64,000 bases of DNA from Voacanga thouarsii (GCA_026120185.1 JANUWF010003367.1:1648001-1712000), one strand, 5' to 3'; positions 44,787 through 56,143 are shown, counted from the stretch's first letter. The notes: generated from the letters alone by a model not told the origin. Program-made: numbers and translations.

Positions 44787-47700
44787 TCATATGTGTTGCA
44801 GATCAACATTTTCTTCAGCTCTTATACTACAAAAGGATGATATGTAGTTCAACTCGAGACCATTCCCTGGGGTCAGTTTGAGCCGGATACAAATGCCTTG
44901 AATCCCTTTCAGGTATTCCTTGCTAACTACTCGGTCGATGGCTACATATTCAGAAACAACACACATGGCAAACCCCATGAATTCTTGATTATACCAATTT
45001 GGAGGCAGCTCAATTGAAATTGAAGTCCCCATGTTCTGATAAGTGAACCAGCTTGGAATGTAGTTTCCAGGGGCGCAAATGCTGAAGTTGTCATCTGCAG
45101 TACATAGGCCCTGTACCATAAAAATGCCCACCGGTGAGTAATATTTTAGATGAAAATGTGCTATTGCATGAGTGGACAGACAAAGTAGAAAAGAGACCTT
45201 GAGAAGGTGCTGCCATAGTGAATCTGCCATGCTGGAATTCTGCTGATTTTTGAGCAGCTGGACACAATTAGCGAATGACAATTTGAACAACTTCTCATAT
45301 TCTGACAGCTTAGAAATATCACTTTGCAATGATATACAATCATCTGCAAATATTTCCTCTATACTTGGTGGAAGGTCAGGCAGCATCTGATGTCTCTTGC
45401 ACCCAACCAATTCAAGGATTCTAAGTCGACTGAGGCTCTTGATGTCTGCACCAGAGATACTGAGGAAATTGTTTCCCCCCAAATATAGCTCTTCCAATGA
45501 GAGTAAGGACCTCAGATCACAAGGGAATCCTCCATCTAATAAATTGCAATCACTAAGATTTAGTTTGACCAATGCGAGTAATCTGACTAATGAAGGAATA
45601 GCCAAACCTTGATGCTTTCTAGGTAATAACCAAGAAGATGAAAACAGACTCATGGTGCGTGAATCCATTCCTTTACATCCACGAAATGGTAAGGTCTTGA
45701 GTTTCTTCAGCCGGACAAGAGAGGATGGTGTTTGTGATATGCTAGTTTCATCACAAATAAGCTCTTCCAAGCTCTCCATGCTCCCCAGTTCTACTGGTAA
45801 GCTGTTGAGTTTTGAGCCGCCAGAAAGAATGAGAGCTTTAAGACATGTCAACCTACAAATGCTACTTGGTAAATCTCTGAGATCTTTGCCGTAGCTTAGA
45901 TTTAACAAAGCAAGGCCAGATAGGTGTTCAATTGATGACGGCAGATCTTTAATAGCAGTAGCTTCCAAATACACCGCTGTTAAACAGTTCATAGTGCCCA
46001 AGATTTCTGGGAATTCCTTAATTCTTGTACAGCCTGAAAGAATGAAGACTAAAAGATTTTCTAGTTGTATGCATTTTGGAAGGCTTCGAAGACTTTTGCA
46101 GCCCTTCAAATTGAAAACTTGTAGCTTTCTGAGAAATCCAACTGAAGGGTGGATCTCTACTAGACTAGCACAATCTTCAAGAATCAATTGCTCAAGATTA
46201 GGGATCCCTGTGAAATCTGGAGATCGGATGAGTTTTTGAGATTGGCTAAGATTGATAAACTTCAATTTGTCCACCATCTGTAAAGGTTATTTCAAACAGA
46301 ACACGGTAAAAGTGACGCCATATTAAAGAAAGAAAAGACACATAAAATCAGGGCAATACCTTCATGCCCTTCCATAGCTGTACAATACGGCTGCATTTCA
46401 TTTTGAGTCCAACAAGCTCTCTCCAGCTTGAAAATTAGCCGGGAGAGTTTGAGAAGGGTATCCACGCCAATTAAACCACTGTATTTGGTTAGGTATGCAC
46501 TCAGGTCCTTGAGAAAAAGAGGCATTGTGTATTTTGAGTAGCCTTAATTTCCTCATCTTTCTGAAGACATCCTTACTAGCTGTAACAGTTCTGGGTGTGG
46601 AGACATCCAACCACATCCCTTCAATGCTCTCACTTACCTGATAACAGAGGGATAATCAAATTGAAAGTGAAAAAAGAGGAAAAAGATAAGAAACAAGCAG
46701 ACAAAATATAACCAGATTTTCATGTTCGGCCGCAGTTGAAATTGGTTCAGAAGCACAAGACTCTTACCATATCTCTAGCCAAGAGAGAACAAATATCCTC
46801 TGCCACCCACAACCTGCTGCACCTTCCAGGCTCTCCTGAAGCTTTCTTGCGAACAAAGTGCCACCCCATTTCTCGTATTAACTGATGCATCAGAAGCCTA
46901 CCTCTTGAAACAGTCACAAGTGACTTTTCAACAAGAACCCTTGCAAGTGACTTTTCAACGAGAACCCTTATACCAATATCTGGGTAGAAATTGAAACTGT
47001 CAAGAATTCTAGATACCGAGCTCTTCTTTTTCCCACTGAAAAAACATGCAATATCCATGAAGATTTCCTTTTCAACATCTCCAAGTCCATTGAAACTTAC
47101 TTTCAGTTTCTCTATTATTTCATCTTCTGGAATTCTTTTTAGTCTGTCCAATTCACTTTTCCATTCAGCCATGCTTCTACCATATAGAAAAGATCCCAGA
47201 ACTTTTAGAGCCAAGGGATTGCTCAGAATAATGCACTATTTGAATTGAAAGCTCTAGATAATCTTTTTCTGGCTGGTCTTTCTTGAATACATTTGCACTG
47301 AAGAGCTGAATAGCTTCAAAATCAGTCAAAGCATTAACCCTGTACATTCTATCTACTCTCTGATTGACAAGCAAATGCTTATTTCTTGTTGTGATTATAA
47401 TTCTACTCCCTGCACCAAACCAGCGATGCTTTCCAGCCAGAGCATCTAATTGGTCTTCACAATCAATATCATCCAGAACAATCAGAACTCTTTTGCAGCA
47501 CAGTCTTCGGTTTATCATGTTCATTCCTCTGTAGATATTGTCAATCTGTAAATCTGTTACTCTTAATATTTCAGAAAGAAGCTTCGCTTGCATATGTTCC
47601 AGACCACCATGTCTTTTAGAATTTTGACCAACTTCATGAAGGAAGCAGGCACTTTCGAAGTGATTGGAAATTCTATCAAAAATAAACCTTGCAAAAGTTG

Positions 47701-48323
47701 TCTTACATATGCCGCTCATTCCCAATATCCCCAAAAACCAAACATCATTGACCCCCAATTTTAGAAAGGATTTCACTTTCTGCATTCGGGACTCCATTCC
47801 AACTAGATCTTCAACGTCATTTGATGTTGCATGTCCCAATTTTGCCATAGTGTCTTCGACAATTTGCTGGATGGATTTAGACTCATGCCTATCAAAAGGG
47901 AAACAGTCATGCACAAAAGTTGCAACAAATTAACTGATGCTATTTGGACAATAGTTAGGAATCCTTGTGTATGGAACTTAATTAATTGATTAAGAATGCA
48001 GTAAATAAATAACCCGTCCTCTTCTCTTTGAAAGAAGGGACGCTTCCGGTTCAATCGGTGCTTGAAACAATTTTGTCTTCTCCATATTATTATATCTTTA
48101 GAATCAATAATTTTATATGAAGAATTATTGAACTCGGACCTCTGAAAAAAAAAAACGTGTGTAGAAATGCACATTGAAGAACTTTCAAGAGAAACAAGAG
48201 AAATAAATGATTCAATGATATAATGAAATAATATTATTATGGTTCGAGAGAAAATAATAGTATTTACTTGGACGCTACAATGGAAATGTGTTGAATCAAG
48301 AACAGACAGTAAACGTCTTTTGA

Positions 48324-48520
48324 CGAAGTTTCCTTTGGATCACAATTCCAATATAATCCCCACACTTCGTTAGCCCATACTGCTCTCGAAAGAATACCTA
48401 TGGTTAAAAATAAAATCCCTAGACTAATAACTCGATAACTACAATAATCCAATTGTTGAATTAATGACTTTCTTTGTAGTAATAAGATTATTACAATTCC
48501 AATACTCGCAGAGAAAGAAT
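48324..48520 (-). pseudogene. ccsA: ccsA fragment (NUPT)
   Basis: Residues [16 protein letters not shown] and [14 protein letters not shown], then NCDPKET, match the conserved haem-handling region of plastid CcsA (cytochrome c biogenesis). Tryptophans of the WWD-type motif are changed to Cys. It is frameshifted at both ends and non-functional. Confidence 0.85.
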
Positions 48521-48786
48521 CATAATAAGTGGAAAGAAGGGGCATTTTTTATCCAATAGCGAAGGGTTTGAACCAAGATTTCTAGATGGACGGGGTGGGG
48601 TATTAGTATATCTAACACAAAATTAAAATCTATTTTGCAAAGAAATAGCCCACTTATTTATTGAGAAGGGATGGGAAACATGGTCAATATAATTTGATTG
48701 AGTAGTTGACACAACCCCTTGTTTTTTGAAGAAACCCTCCACTTCACTTGTTCCACGAAAAGCGGACATGAACCCACTCGTCGAGT

Positions 48787-49013
48787 AGAGACAAAAGTTG
48801 GCCTTAGTGATCTGACAGTGCCAAGTGGAAGGGCCATCACTCAACGGATAAAAGTTACTCTAGGGATAACAAGTTGATCTTTCCCCAAGAGCTCACATCG
48901 ACGGGAAGGTTTGGCATCTTGATGTCGGCTCTTCGCCACTTGGGGCTGTAGTATGTTCCAAGGGTTGGGTTGTTCGCCCATTAAAGAGGTGCGTGAGCTG
49001 GGTTCAGAATGTC
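48787..49013 (+). pseudogene. rrn23: Plastid 23S rRNA fragment (NUPT)
   Basis: The sequence contains GTTACTCTAGGGATAACA, CAAGAGCTCACATCGACGGG and GATGTCGGCTCTTCGCCAC, conserved peptidyl-transferase and P-loop parts of domain V of 23S rRNA. Several C to T and G to A changes, and a cut inside the domain, show that it is a decayed fragment. Confidence 0.92.
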
Positions 49014-49155
49014 AACCAACTCCATTTGTTAGAACAGCTTCCGTTAAGTCTCTGCACCTAGCCTTTTTTCTTTTTATGAACCTTTGTGGAAAATAGGATT
49101 TTGCTCTCGTGGATTTTCATAACCCTACTATGCAAAAATGGGATATGCATTTGAA

Positions 49156-49320
49156 ATTGTAGCAGCAGGAATTTTTCTTGTAGTTTGGCTTCTTCCTCTT
49201 TTCATAGTTATACCTCCCATAATGAATTTAATCTCATTGATAGCAAAAATAACAGTGGTATTAGGAGCTAGTTTAGCTCTTGCTCAAAAAGACATTAAGA
49301 GAGGTTTAGCCTATTCCCAT
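49156..49320 (+). pseudogene. ndhF: ndhF fragment (NUPT)
   Basis: The peptide [19 protein letters not shown], then [17 protein letters not shown], matches the conserved membrane region of plastid NdhF (NADH dehydrogenase-like complex). Both flanks end abruptly. Confidence 0.9.
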
Positions 49321-49509
49321 AATGTCTCAAGGGGTAACTTATCATTATTCATAATAATTCCAATTTATTGAACAAATGTTTACTACTATAGTTATTAGTT
49401 TGCTTAGAATAATATTATATTTTCCCCTTTTTATTCCAAGTATTCAAAATATCTCTAACCTCCCTTAATACTCTGACCGTAGTTTTATGAAAAACCCAAA
49501 GCCCCTCTA

Positions 49510-49680
49510 TTCAACCTTTTTCCTTCTTCTTGTTGTTGAGTATCTCATTGGTACACATCTTCTCTTGGTTTCTTGGGCCTCTAGTGAGTTACAGATAGGT
49601 TAAGAGATAATTGAGTATGCCATGAAGTTGTTAGGATCTCATATAGCCCTTTATGACCCTGACTTGTAGATGGACCCTTG
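49510..49680 (+). pseudogene. ycf2: ycf2 fragment (NUPT)
   Basis: Translation LLLVVEYLIGTHLLLVSWAS, then SELQ, matches plastid Ycf2. Stop codons follow directly, and the match fades by about 49,680. Confidence 0.7.
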
Positions 49681-49813
49681 TGAGCTTCTAAAATATCTTT
49701 GAGACCATGACCAATGCCCCAGTTGTACAATGTTAGATGCAATATGTTTCTTACTTCTAATTTTTATCTTTTTTGTATGAATCATATCTTTTTTACACAA
49801 ACTGAATTATAGG

Positions 49814-49920
49814 AACTTCTGTACCAAAAACAATGGTATCTCCAATTATAGCCCCTTTGGGAAGTAAAATATATCTCTTCTCACCATCCCTATAGTATAT
49901 GAGACAAATGTATGCATTTC
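49814..49920 (-). pseudogene. rpl2: rpl2 fragment (NUPT)
   Basis: The minus frame reads [20 protein letters not shown] and then [16 protein letters not shown], the conserved centre of plastid ribosomal protein L2. It is cut on both sides. Confidence 0.85.
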
Positions 49921-50154
49921 ATTTAGAGTCATAGCGCCTAGTACTTGAACATTGGCTCGAGGCATTTTCTCTACCCCTTTTTACCCTAAAAAAGCGGGGG
50001 CACATTACGTTCTTGAACCGATAACTATCTTTCGACTAACCTAGCCTCCTCCATCCCTCAGGACCAATAAACGGTAGTACAGACATATTCACCTGTTGTC
50101 CACCGACTACGTCTTTTTGCCTAATCTTTGGCCCTAACTCACCCTCCATGGACG

Positions 50155-50350
50155 AGCCAGAAAGATGTATGGTCTAATGAGACTATTATGAAATATTTAC
50201 TCATGGGTGGGACAAGCTCTTCTATTCTAGTTCATGGTTTCTCTTGGCTATATGGTTCATCTGAGGGAGAGATCGAGCTTCAAGAAATAGTGAATGGTCT
50301 TATCAATACACAAACGTATAACTCCCCAAGAATTTCAATTGCGCTCCAGG
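50155..50350 (+). pseudogene. ndhB: ndhB fragment (NUPT)
   Basis: [40 protein letters not shown] and ISIAL match the first exon of plastid ndhB. The reading frame is short and truncated. Confidence 0.92.
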
Positions 50351-50515
50351 CTCCATTTAGAAAAACCCAACTCAATCGGTAATATATCTATGATTATTAG
50401 TTCTATTAGAAAGAATTCCTATTTGTTAATCGAGTTGATCTTAAACTATTAATGAACAAACTCGGTAGAAGTGAATTGGAAAAAGCAGAAAGGCATAACA
50501 AAAAGAAATGGCAAT

Positions 50516-50662
50516 GGATTCACCCATATAAGCCCCGGCTAAAGTTGCAAAAATAAGAGCTTGAATACCACTTGTAAATAATCCAAGGAACATAACAGAT
50601 GTAGGAACCACTAAGGGTACTAAAGAAACAAGAGCAACAATGACTAATTCATCAACGTAATC
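50516..50662 (-). pseudogene. atpI: atpI fragment (NUPT)
   Basis: [20 protein letters not shown] and [18 protein letters not shown] are the C-terminal membrane part of plastid ATP synthase subunit a. Beyond the GES the frame leaves the family. Confidence 0.92.
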
Positions 50663-50699
50663 TTGCCATTGATCCACGGATCAATTGTTCTAGCGGAAA

Positions 50700-51460
50700 G
50701 ATTCATGTCTTGGGAAAATTACCCAGTTTTGTTTCGTAGACATTTGATTCCTATCAATACACTAAGAAATAATAAAAGCCATATTATACACAAAAACAAA
50801 TAAATAGGAAAAGAAAGGATTCAAAAGGCCCGTAAGGATCAACATAAAGACAACTGAGCCAACTTGAGACTTTGGTATTATTGCCACAAACAGAAAAAAG
50901 CTTTTTGAAAGTTAACTGGGTAGCTGACCCTCTTAATCCGTTCTTGCCAGAGTAGAAGCTTCATCTTTATGTCCTCTAAATAGTTAAATAGAAATAGAAA
51001 TAATATTTTCTCTGCTTAATTTCTATGAATTACTATCTATAATAGAATAGATAGAATAGAATAGATTCTCCATATATTTCCTGTTATTTGTTCCTGAAAT
51101 TTTTGACGTAACTAAAGTAGGTAAAGTTTTTAGAACAATAATCAACATCTTTATTACATTAGCTAAAATCCATTTGTTCTTGTTCATTCCTACTGCAACA
51201 AGATGGACTTTATCAAGGCTGAGAATGGACTAGCTATTAAATATTGGATGGAAATTTCTTTTACCTATTTTTTGGTATCTTCTTCTGTTATGCTAATATA
51301 ACTCGCCGAAATATTACCTAGCAGAAGCAGACTGTTGATATTTGTTTGATTCGAAGCATCCGATTGGGGGTTTTCTAAAAGATTGTAAATCTTCGCATCT
51401 AGGATTCAAAGAAATATTCTAATGGTAGACGAGTCATCAAGACTTGTCTACATAATGACA
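50700..51460. other. Unassigned NUPT segment between atpI and rps2 fragments
   Basis: AT-rich, plastid-like in composition (GAATAGATAGAATAG repeats near 51,045). No protein match was made by eye. Confidence 0.4.
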
Positions 51461-51465
51461 CGAGC

Positions 51466-51575
51466 CCTTATTGCAGCCCATGCTACTGAATCAGCTACTT
51501 TATTTTTGGTACCAACAATTAAGAATTGTTTTCCTCTACTTGTTGCATAAAAAACCAAATCATAAGCTTCTGATA
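51466..51575 (-). pseudogene. rps2: rps2 fragment (NUPT)
   Basis: The peptide [20 protein letters not shown] and then [15 protein letters not shown] matches plastid ribosomal protein S2. It lies on the same strand and on the expected upstream side of the atpI fragment, so this pair may come from one plastid segment with an internal loss. Confidence 0.87.
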
Positions 51576-51589
51576 GAGCGTGCCAGTGG

Positions 51590-52411
51590 TGGAGTATTCT
51601 CTGACGGATTCGCTCTATTATTGTGTCCTATTCCAGAGGGAGTGATCGGAATTAAACCGTGTGGCGATACCCGTGAAAAAGAAAGTCCTATTCGCTCTTT
51701 GTTTTCCAGATCCCTATTACTAATAATTTGAACAAAAAATGAATACTTTTGATAAAAAAACAAATTTTAATAGAAATTGAAAATTGTTTACCCTTCACTA
51801 GTATAATATTCTTTCCTTAGACCCATATTTCTATTCTATTCCCATTCTTCTATTATTTATTATTAATATTCATTTATTGGAATAGATGAAATAAATCAAA
51901 AATTAGATTTTTGTTCAAGAATGAAATCTTATGGGAACTGTCCATATCCGGTTCATTCTTTAGAACCATATCACATCCCGGATCTAAACTTACAATTATT
52001 CATTAGGGCCAAATGCGAAATACATAAAAAATGAGATTCAAAGAAAATACTTCAGGTAGACATATAATTACATATTTTTCTTTTAATGCAATTCTGGCAG
52101 ACACAAAAATTTTAATACTTTAATACCTTTGGTTAATGTATTCAATTCCAATTAGATTCGAGCTCTTGGAATTGTCAACAAGGAAAGTATTAGTATTTTT
52201 AGAGTAGAAAACCAACATAACTAGTTATAATAAGCATAAAGGAGCTAAATCAAATTTGTTTTTTTATGCATATGTTTATAAAGCACTTACCTAAGTTTCT
52301 TTTTTTTTTTTTTTTTTCAAAATAAGAGGATATGCAAAAATACCAATTGAAAGAAGAATTCTTTTTCTCTTGATTCTTTTCTGATTGAGATGTATTGACC
52401 CTATTCATGGA
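51590..52411. other. Unassigned NUPT segment
   Basis: It contains a short frame ([13 protein letters not shown] region near 51,640) whose source gene I could not assign, then AT-rich intergenic-like DNA up to the rps7 end. Confidence 0.35.
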
Positions 52412-52635
52412 TTAACGAAAATGTGCAAAAGCTCTATTTGCCTTTGCCATTCTATGAGTCTCTTCCTTTTTGCGTATGGCATCGACACTCCCTTTGGCAA
52501 CATCCACTAACTCGAAGCTTATTTTGAAAGTCATATTTCGATTTGGATGTTTTTAGGATGCCACTAATAACCAACAAATGGTAAGTGCTTTTTCTTGTGT
52601 AGATCCTATTTTAATGGGAACTTGATGAGTCGATC
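52412..52635 (-). pseudogene. rps7: rps7 3' fragment (NUPT)
   Basis: The minus strand reads QVPIKIGSTQEKALTICWLL upstream, then the C-terminus [20 protein letters not shown] followed by HFR and a stop, as in plastid ribosomal protein S7. Stops and a small deletion lie between the two parts. Confidence 0.9.
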
Positions 52636-52757
52636 GTTTTTTTTATTTCCATTGGAAATGGGGAATAGATGGACTTTCTATAGGACCCATTTTATTAATG
52701 AGATTCATCACCACCCTAGCTACTTAAATACTAAATGAAAGTAGATCGATTTTTTTT

Positions 52758-52900
52758 TCATTCCTGAGGAAGTTCATATCTTACTCGGATCTTCTTCCAT
52801 AATGGTACGAAAAAATAGTCTCATTGGGGTAGATACACAAATCGCTTTAAATCTATGAAGTCGGGTTGGTGGGTTGGTTCGGGTGGAGAGAAAAAAAAAT
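52758..52900 (+). pseudogene. rpoC2: rpoC2 fragment (NUPT)
   Basis: [20 protein letters not shown], then [11 protein letters not shown] and [10 protein letters not shown], matches plastid RNA polymerase subunit beta''. One frameshift occurs near 52,858. Confidence 0.75.
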
Positions 52901-52909
52901 TGAACTTAA

Positions 52910-53045
52910 AATGGGAATATTTATTATTTAATCCATATCCCGACATAAGAAGCCCAATAGGAGAAATGCTTGAAATAACGATCCATAAAAGAATACCAAT
53001 ACCAAGATCGGCTAGAATAAGGCGGTATCTAAAAGGAATTATTTA
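52910..53045 (-). pseudogene. ndhA: ndhA fragment (NUPT)
   Basis: The minus frame [20 protein letters not shown], then [15 protein letters not shown] and NNKYS, matches plastid NdhA. It abuts the rpoC2 fragment in opposite orientation, a join not found in plastomes. Confidence 0.88.
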
Positions 53046-53294
53046 ATTCATTCACAATAGCCAAGAGATGATCATCTTAGGGTGATCTTTTTGTTGACGG
53101 ATGCTCTTATTACACTCGTAGTCTTTGAAGGATGAGAACTAACTATCTAGCATTTATATCAAGAATTCAAGTATTGTATACATCATTCAACACCAAGAAA
53201 TGGAAGATTGAAAGTCATATGGATTCACAAAAACTCAAACTCAAAAATAATTCGGATGATTCACTAATACTATATTAATTCTAATCTTCCTCCC

Positions 53295-53490
53295 CAATTT
53301 GAATTCCTTTATGGTCCAATTCTGATCAGTAATAAATACCGAGGCTTTGCAATATTTGATTGATGACAATTCTATATATTCCATTTACTATAAAGATTCC
53401 TAGAAAATTCATTAGAGGAATGTTTCCAATAAAAATTGTTTGTTCTTGCATATCCCTACTGGTTTTCCAAATTAACCCTACGGCTACCAA
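53295..53490 (-). pseudogene. rpoB: rpoB fragment (NUPT)
   Basis: The minus frame has [20 protein letters not shown] and [20 protein letters not shown], the N-terminal region of plastid RpoB, then a stop. It lies on the wrong side of the rpoC1 fragment for the native rpoB-rpoC1 operon. Confidence 0.9.
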
Positions 53491-53642
53491 AACAACAAAG
53501 GGCTATCTAAATTGATTCGTTTTTTGGCCGATAAGCCCCAATTGCATCATAGGAATTACAAAAAAAATAAAAAAAAAAGTTCTTTCGTATAATCATAGTT
53601 TTTATTATAACTTCTTTTATTTTGATAGTTTCTATGATTAGT

Positions 53643-53880
53643 CTAGTTATATTTATTTACATAAATACCTTGACGATTTTCGCTCGTTAATGCATAGAGT
53701 CCTATAAGCATATTTTGAGTTGGTACGGAAATGGGATCCCCAATAGTTGGAGACAAAAGATTCATATGAGAAAACATAAATAAACGGGCCTCTACTTGGG
53801 CTTCCAAAGATAAAGGTACATGAACAGCCATTTGATTCCCATCAAAATCTACATTTTTAGTTATTGGCCTAGCAGAAGAA
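53643..53880 (-). pseudogene. rpoC1: rpoC1 fragment with internal deletion (NUPT)
   Basis: [20 protein letters not shown] and [20 protein letters not shown] match the catalytic region of plastid RpoC1 (normal motif NADFDGDQM; the Mg-binding triad is damaged). The preceding SFARPITK-like residues come from a more N-terminal part, so an internal segment is missing. Confidence 0.9.
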
Positions 53881-54077
53881 AAATTGGGATAGGATCCTAT
53901 AGGATCTCCCCCTTCAAAATCGGACATGAAAATTTTCCTTCATCCGACTCTAATAGGTACATCAAATAAAGAGAGGGGTTCTCACGTACAAATTCTAGAA
54001 AACCCAAACAAAACAAAAAGATCTACTCCTTACTCAAGTTCCCAGTGAAGACCGAGCAAGATTTCATTAATTCCTTC

Positions 54078-54255
54078 TAAGCAATAATGAGAACACTGCT
54101 TTGGTAAATAATGCAGAGAAGAGTAGTGACATTGATTCACAAGAAGCCCAGCAAACTCTTGAAATCACGGAAGCTAATTTGAGAAAAACGGAAGGAAAGA
54201 GATAAACAATTGAGGCAAATCTAGCTCTCCGCTGAGTTAGGACACAGGTAGAGGC
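54078..54255 (+). pseudogene. atpE: atpE fragment (NUPT)
   Basis: The plus frame reads [20 protein letters not shown] and then IEANLALR with two stops, matching the C-terminal helices of plastid ATP synthase epsilon. Confidence 0.88.
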
Positions 54256-54527
54256 TGAATGGAGCATCGTTTTACATCAATAAAATCAATAAAGAAGGAG
54301 TAAAGCAAGAGGGGAATTATTTAGCATTCGATTTCAATACTGATTAAAATGAAATTCTGTTGCTATGTCAGAAGAAGGATAGCTATACTGATTCAGTATA
54401 CTCTAAAGATGCCCTCGGTACCATTCTGACGATCTAAAAAATAAGGTTTTGCTGAATTGCCATTTATTGATCTCATCTTTTACGGAATCGATCCCCTTTG
54501 ACCGTATAAGAATATGTGGAGCTCAGC

Positions 54528-54779
54528 ATGTCTGGAAGCACAGGAGAACGTTCTTTTGTTGATATTATTACCAATATTCGATACTGGATCATTCATAACA
54601 TTACTATACCTTCCCCATTTATTGTAGGTTGGTTATTTGTCAGCACCGGTTTAGCTTATGACGTGTTTGGAAGTCCTCGGCCAAACGAGTATTTCATAGA
54701 GAGCCGATAGGGAATTCCATTAATAACTAGCTTTTTTTATCCTTTGGAACAACTTGATGAATTTAATAGATCTTGTTAG
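54528..54779 (+). pseudogene. psbE: psbE (full length, one in-frame stop) in NUPT
   Basis: From ATG 54,528 to TAG 54,777 is 83 codons, the normal length of cytochrome b559 alpha. [20 protein letters not shown] and the haem His in [11 protein letters not shown] are visible. TAG at 54,708 breaks it. Confidence 0.93.
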
Positions 54780-54788
54780 GAGGTCCTA

Positions 54789-54837
54789 ATGACTATAGAT
54801 CGAACCTATCCAATTTTTACAGTACGATGGTTGGCTA
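54789..54837 (+). pseudogene. psbF: psbF 5' fragment (NUPT end)
   Basis: ATG 54,789 opens MTIDRTYPIFTVRWLA, the start of cytochrome b559 beta, ten nt after psbE as in the plastid psbEFLJ operon. Similarity stops at 54,837, marking the right border of the plastid insert. Confidence 0.92.
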
Positions 54838-55691
54838 GGATGCAGTAAATCAGATGATGGATGAACATTATCAAGGATTCCTTTGTATGCAAATTCATGA
54901 AAAAACGAAAATATGATCAAAATATTCACAACATGATACATCATCTCCACCCCAGTTTGAATTTCCCTGTTTCCTTTTCAGATTTTCCCGAATAGAATAT
55001 GTAGACATTTAATTTGGGATGGAAGAGGTAACATAAAATTTTCAAAATAAAAGCGACCAAACACGTAAAATATCCACGTTTGTTTATCAAGCGAAAGAGA
55101 TCAGGTTACCCATTGGCAGTGTTGGGGATATCCTAGCCAGATAAATTAGCTGCTTCGACTAGAACTGCCCTCCACCTTTACACCTTTTCCTTGTCTTCCA
55201 AGTATGCTTCATATTTCTCAAAGGATTTCCCAAAACTCCCTTTCCACTTCCTCACCACTGATGGTTCCACATCATAGAAGACCGGGACAATAATTTGTCC
55301 GAGCTTATTCTTGCATTCCATGATCTTCACTAGTTCGTCCAGACACCAGCTTGAAGAAGCATAGTCTTCTGAAAAAATAACAAGAGCAATTCTTGAATCT
55401 TCAATTGCTTCACAGAGTGCAGGTGAAATTTCTCTTCCTTTTTCGAGTTTTTCATCATCTTTGAAGGTGTAAATTCCCTTTTCTTTCAAAGCAGAATATA
55501 GAAAGTCTACAAAGTTCTTTCGAACATCTTCACCTCTAAAACTCAAGAAAACCTCATAAATCCACTTTGGGGAGGAAGAAGAAGAGGACATCTCTCCCAC
55601 TATAGAAGCTATTGCTTTGTGTGATGTGTGAGATGGCTTTAGGCTATTCCTCTCACCATGGATGCCTTGAAGGCTCTTTTGTTGGTCCAAT

Positions 55692-55888
55692 GCAGTGACC
55701 GCAGTAGTCTAAGGAAGGTAAGAAGCAGTTTGCTGCGACCAAGCAACAAATAAAATACCCCCTCCATTTTTCATATATTTTAATATAATTTTAAAAATAA
55801 AGATAAAGACATTTAATTTTTTTTATTTAAAAAAAATTGTTGACCTTATAAGTGGATCCACTCAACCACTACTCCCCTTAGAAACATA
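55692..55888. other. Short spacer between TNL and large MULE
   Basis: 5' flank of the TNL gene; AT-rich. CCCCCTCCATTTTTC near 55,758 resembles a Stowaway end, but no partner end was found. Confidence 0.4.
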
Positions 55889-55970
55889 GGTTTTTGACCA
55901 AAATAGGGGGGTTTCCAAATGCAGCTCCGGATGGGGGCAGGTTTTTTGGGGCACCCCCTGAGTGGAGGCA

Positions 55971-55993
55971 CCTTGTGTTTGGCAGACACGAGG
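55971..55993. other. CCTTGTGT/ACACGAGG hairpin, left end of large MULE
   Basis: CCTTGTGT-TTGGCAG-ACACGAGG: 8-bp arms with one G:T, and a 7-nt loop identical to that of the hairpin at 32,391. A degenerate reverse copy lies at about 56,063-56,080 (CTCGTGTCTGCCAGACTC). Confidence 0.7.
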
Positions 55994-56115
55994 AATGCTG
56001 CTCGGACAGTGGACAAAGGAATGCCGCTCGGACAGTGGACAGTGGTCAAAAAAGCAGACAAGCTCGTGTCTGCCAGACTCCCGCATGCTGTGCCCTTTTC
56101 CGCTTTATTCAGCGG

Positions 56116-56143
56116 AATCAGAGATTCCACTGAATCTCTGATT
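56116..56143. other. Perfect 12-bp hairpin upstream of MULE promoter
   Basis: AATCAGAGATTC (56,116-56,127) and GAATCTCTGATT (56,132-56,143) are perfect inverted repeats around CACT. A smaller CCGC...GCGG stem-loop precedes it. It lies about 45 bp upstream of the TATA box and overlaps an ATTGG (inverted CCAAT) element. Confidence 0.65.

Larger units (their letters stand above)
48240..54837. other. Mosaic nuclear plastid DNA (NUPT) in TNL intron 1
   Basis: About 6.6 kb of fragments from plastid genes that are far apart in a normal plastome, joined in mixed order and orientation: ccsA, rrn23, ndhF, ycf2, rpl2, ndhB, atpI, rps2, rps7, rpoC2, ndhA, rpoB, rpoC1, atpE, psbE-psbF. All are partial or decayed. 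The right junction is sharp, at 54,837 inside psbF. The left junction is uncertain; the DNA from 48,000 to 48,240 may also be organellar. Each fragment is listed separately where recognised; the stretches between are plastid-like or unassigned. Confidence 0.9.
44787..55591 (-). pseudogene. TIR-NBS-LRR resistance gene, broken, with plastid DNA in intron 1
   Basis: Minus strand. Exon 1 (55,591-55,110): TIR domain (IYEVFLSFRGEDVRKNFVDF; IVPVFYDVEPSVVRKWKGSF), interrupted by TAA at 55,178 and TAG at 55,133. Intron 1 runs 55,109-47,889 and includes the plastid block. Exon 2 (47,888-46,768): NB-ARC with P-loop GMSGICKTT (consensus GMGGIGKTT), kinase-2 RVLIVLDDIDC and GSRIIITTRN; a frameshift near 47,215-47,240 falls in the GLPLAL motif. 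Exon 3 (46,637-46,360) has a frameshift near 46,420. Exon 4 (46,277-44,787) encodes an intact LRR array and a C-JID-like end (GNYIPSWFTYQNMGTSISIE). TNLs are intracellular immune receptors of eudicots. This copy is a pseudogene. Confidence 0.88.

Noticed and set aside
48240..54837. Functional plastid genes or a plastid contig joined by mis-assembly
   Set aside because: All fragments are decayed, in scrambled order and inside a collinear TNL intron, so nuclear plastid DNA is more likely. psbE is full length but has a stop.
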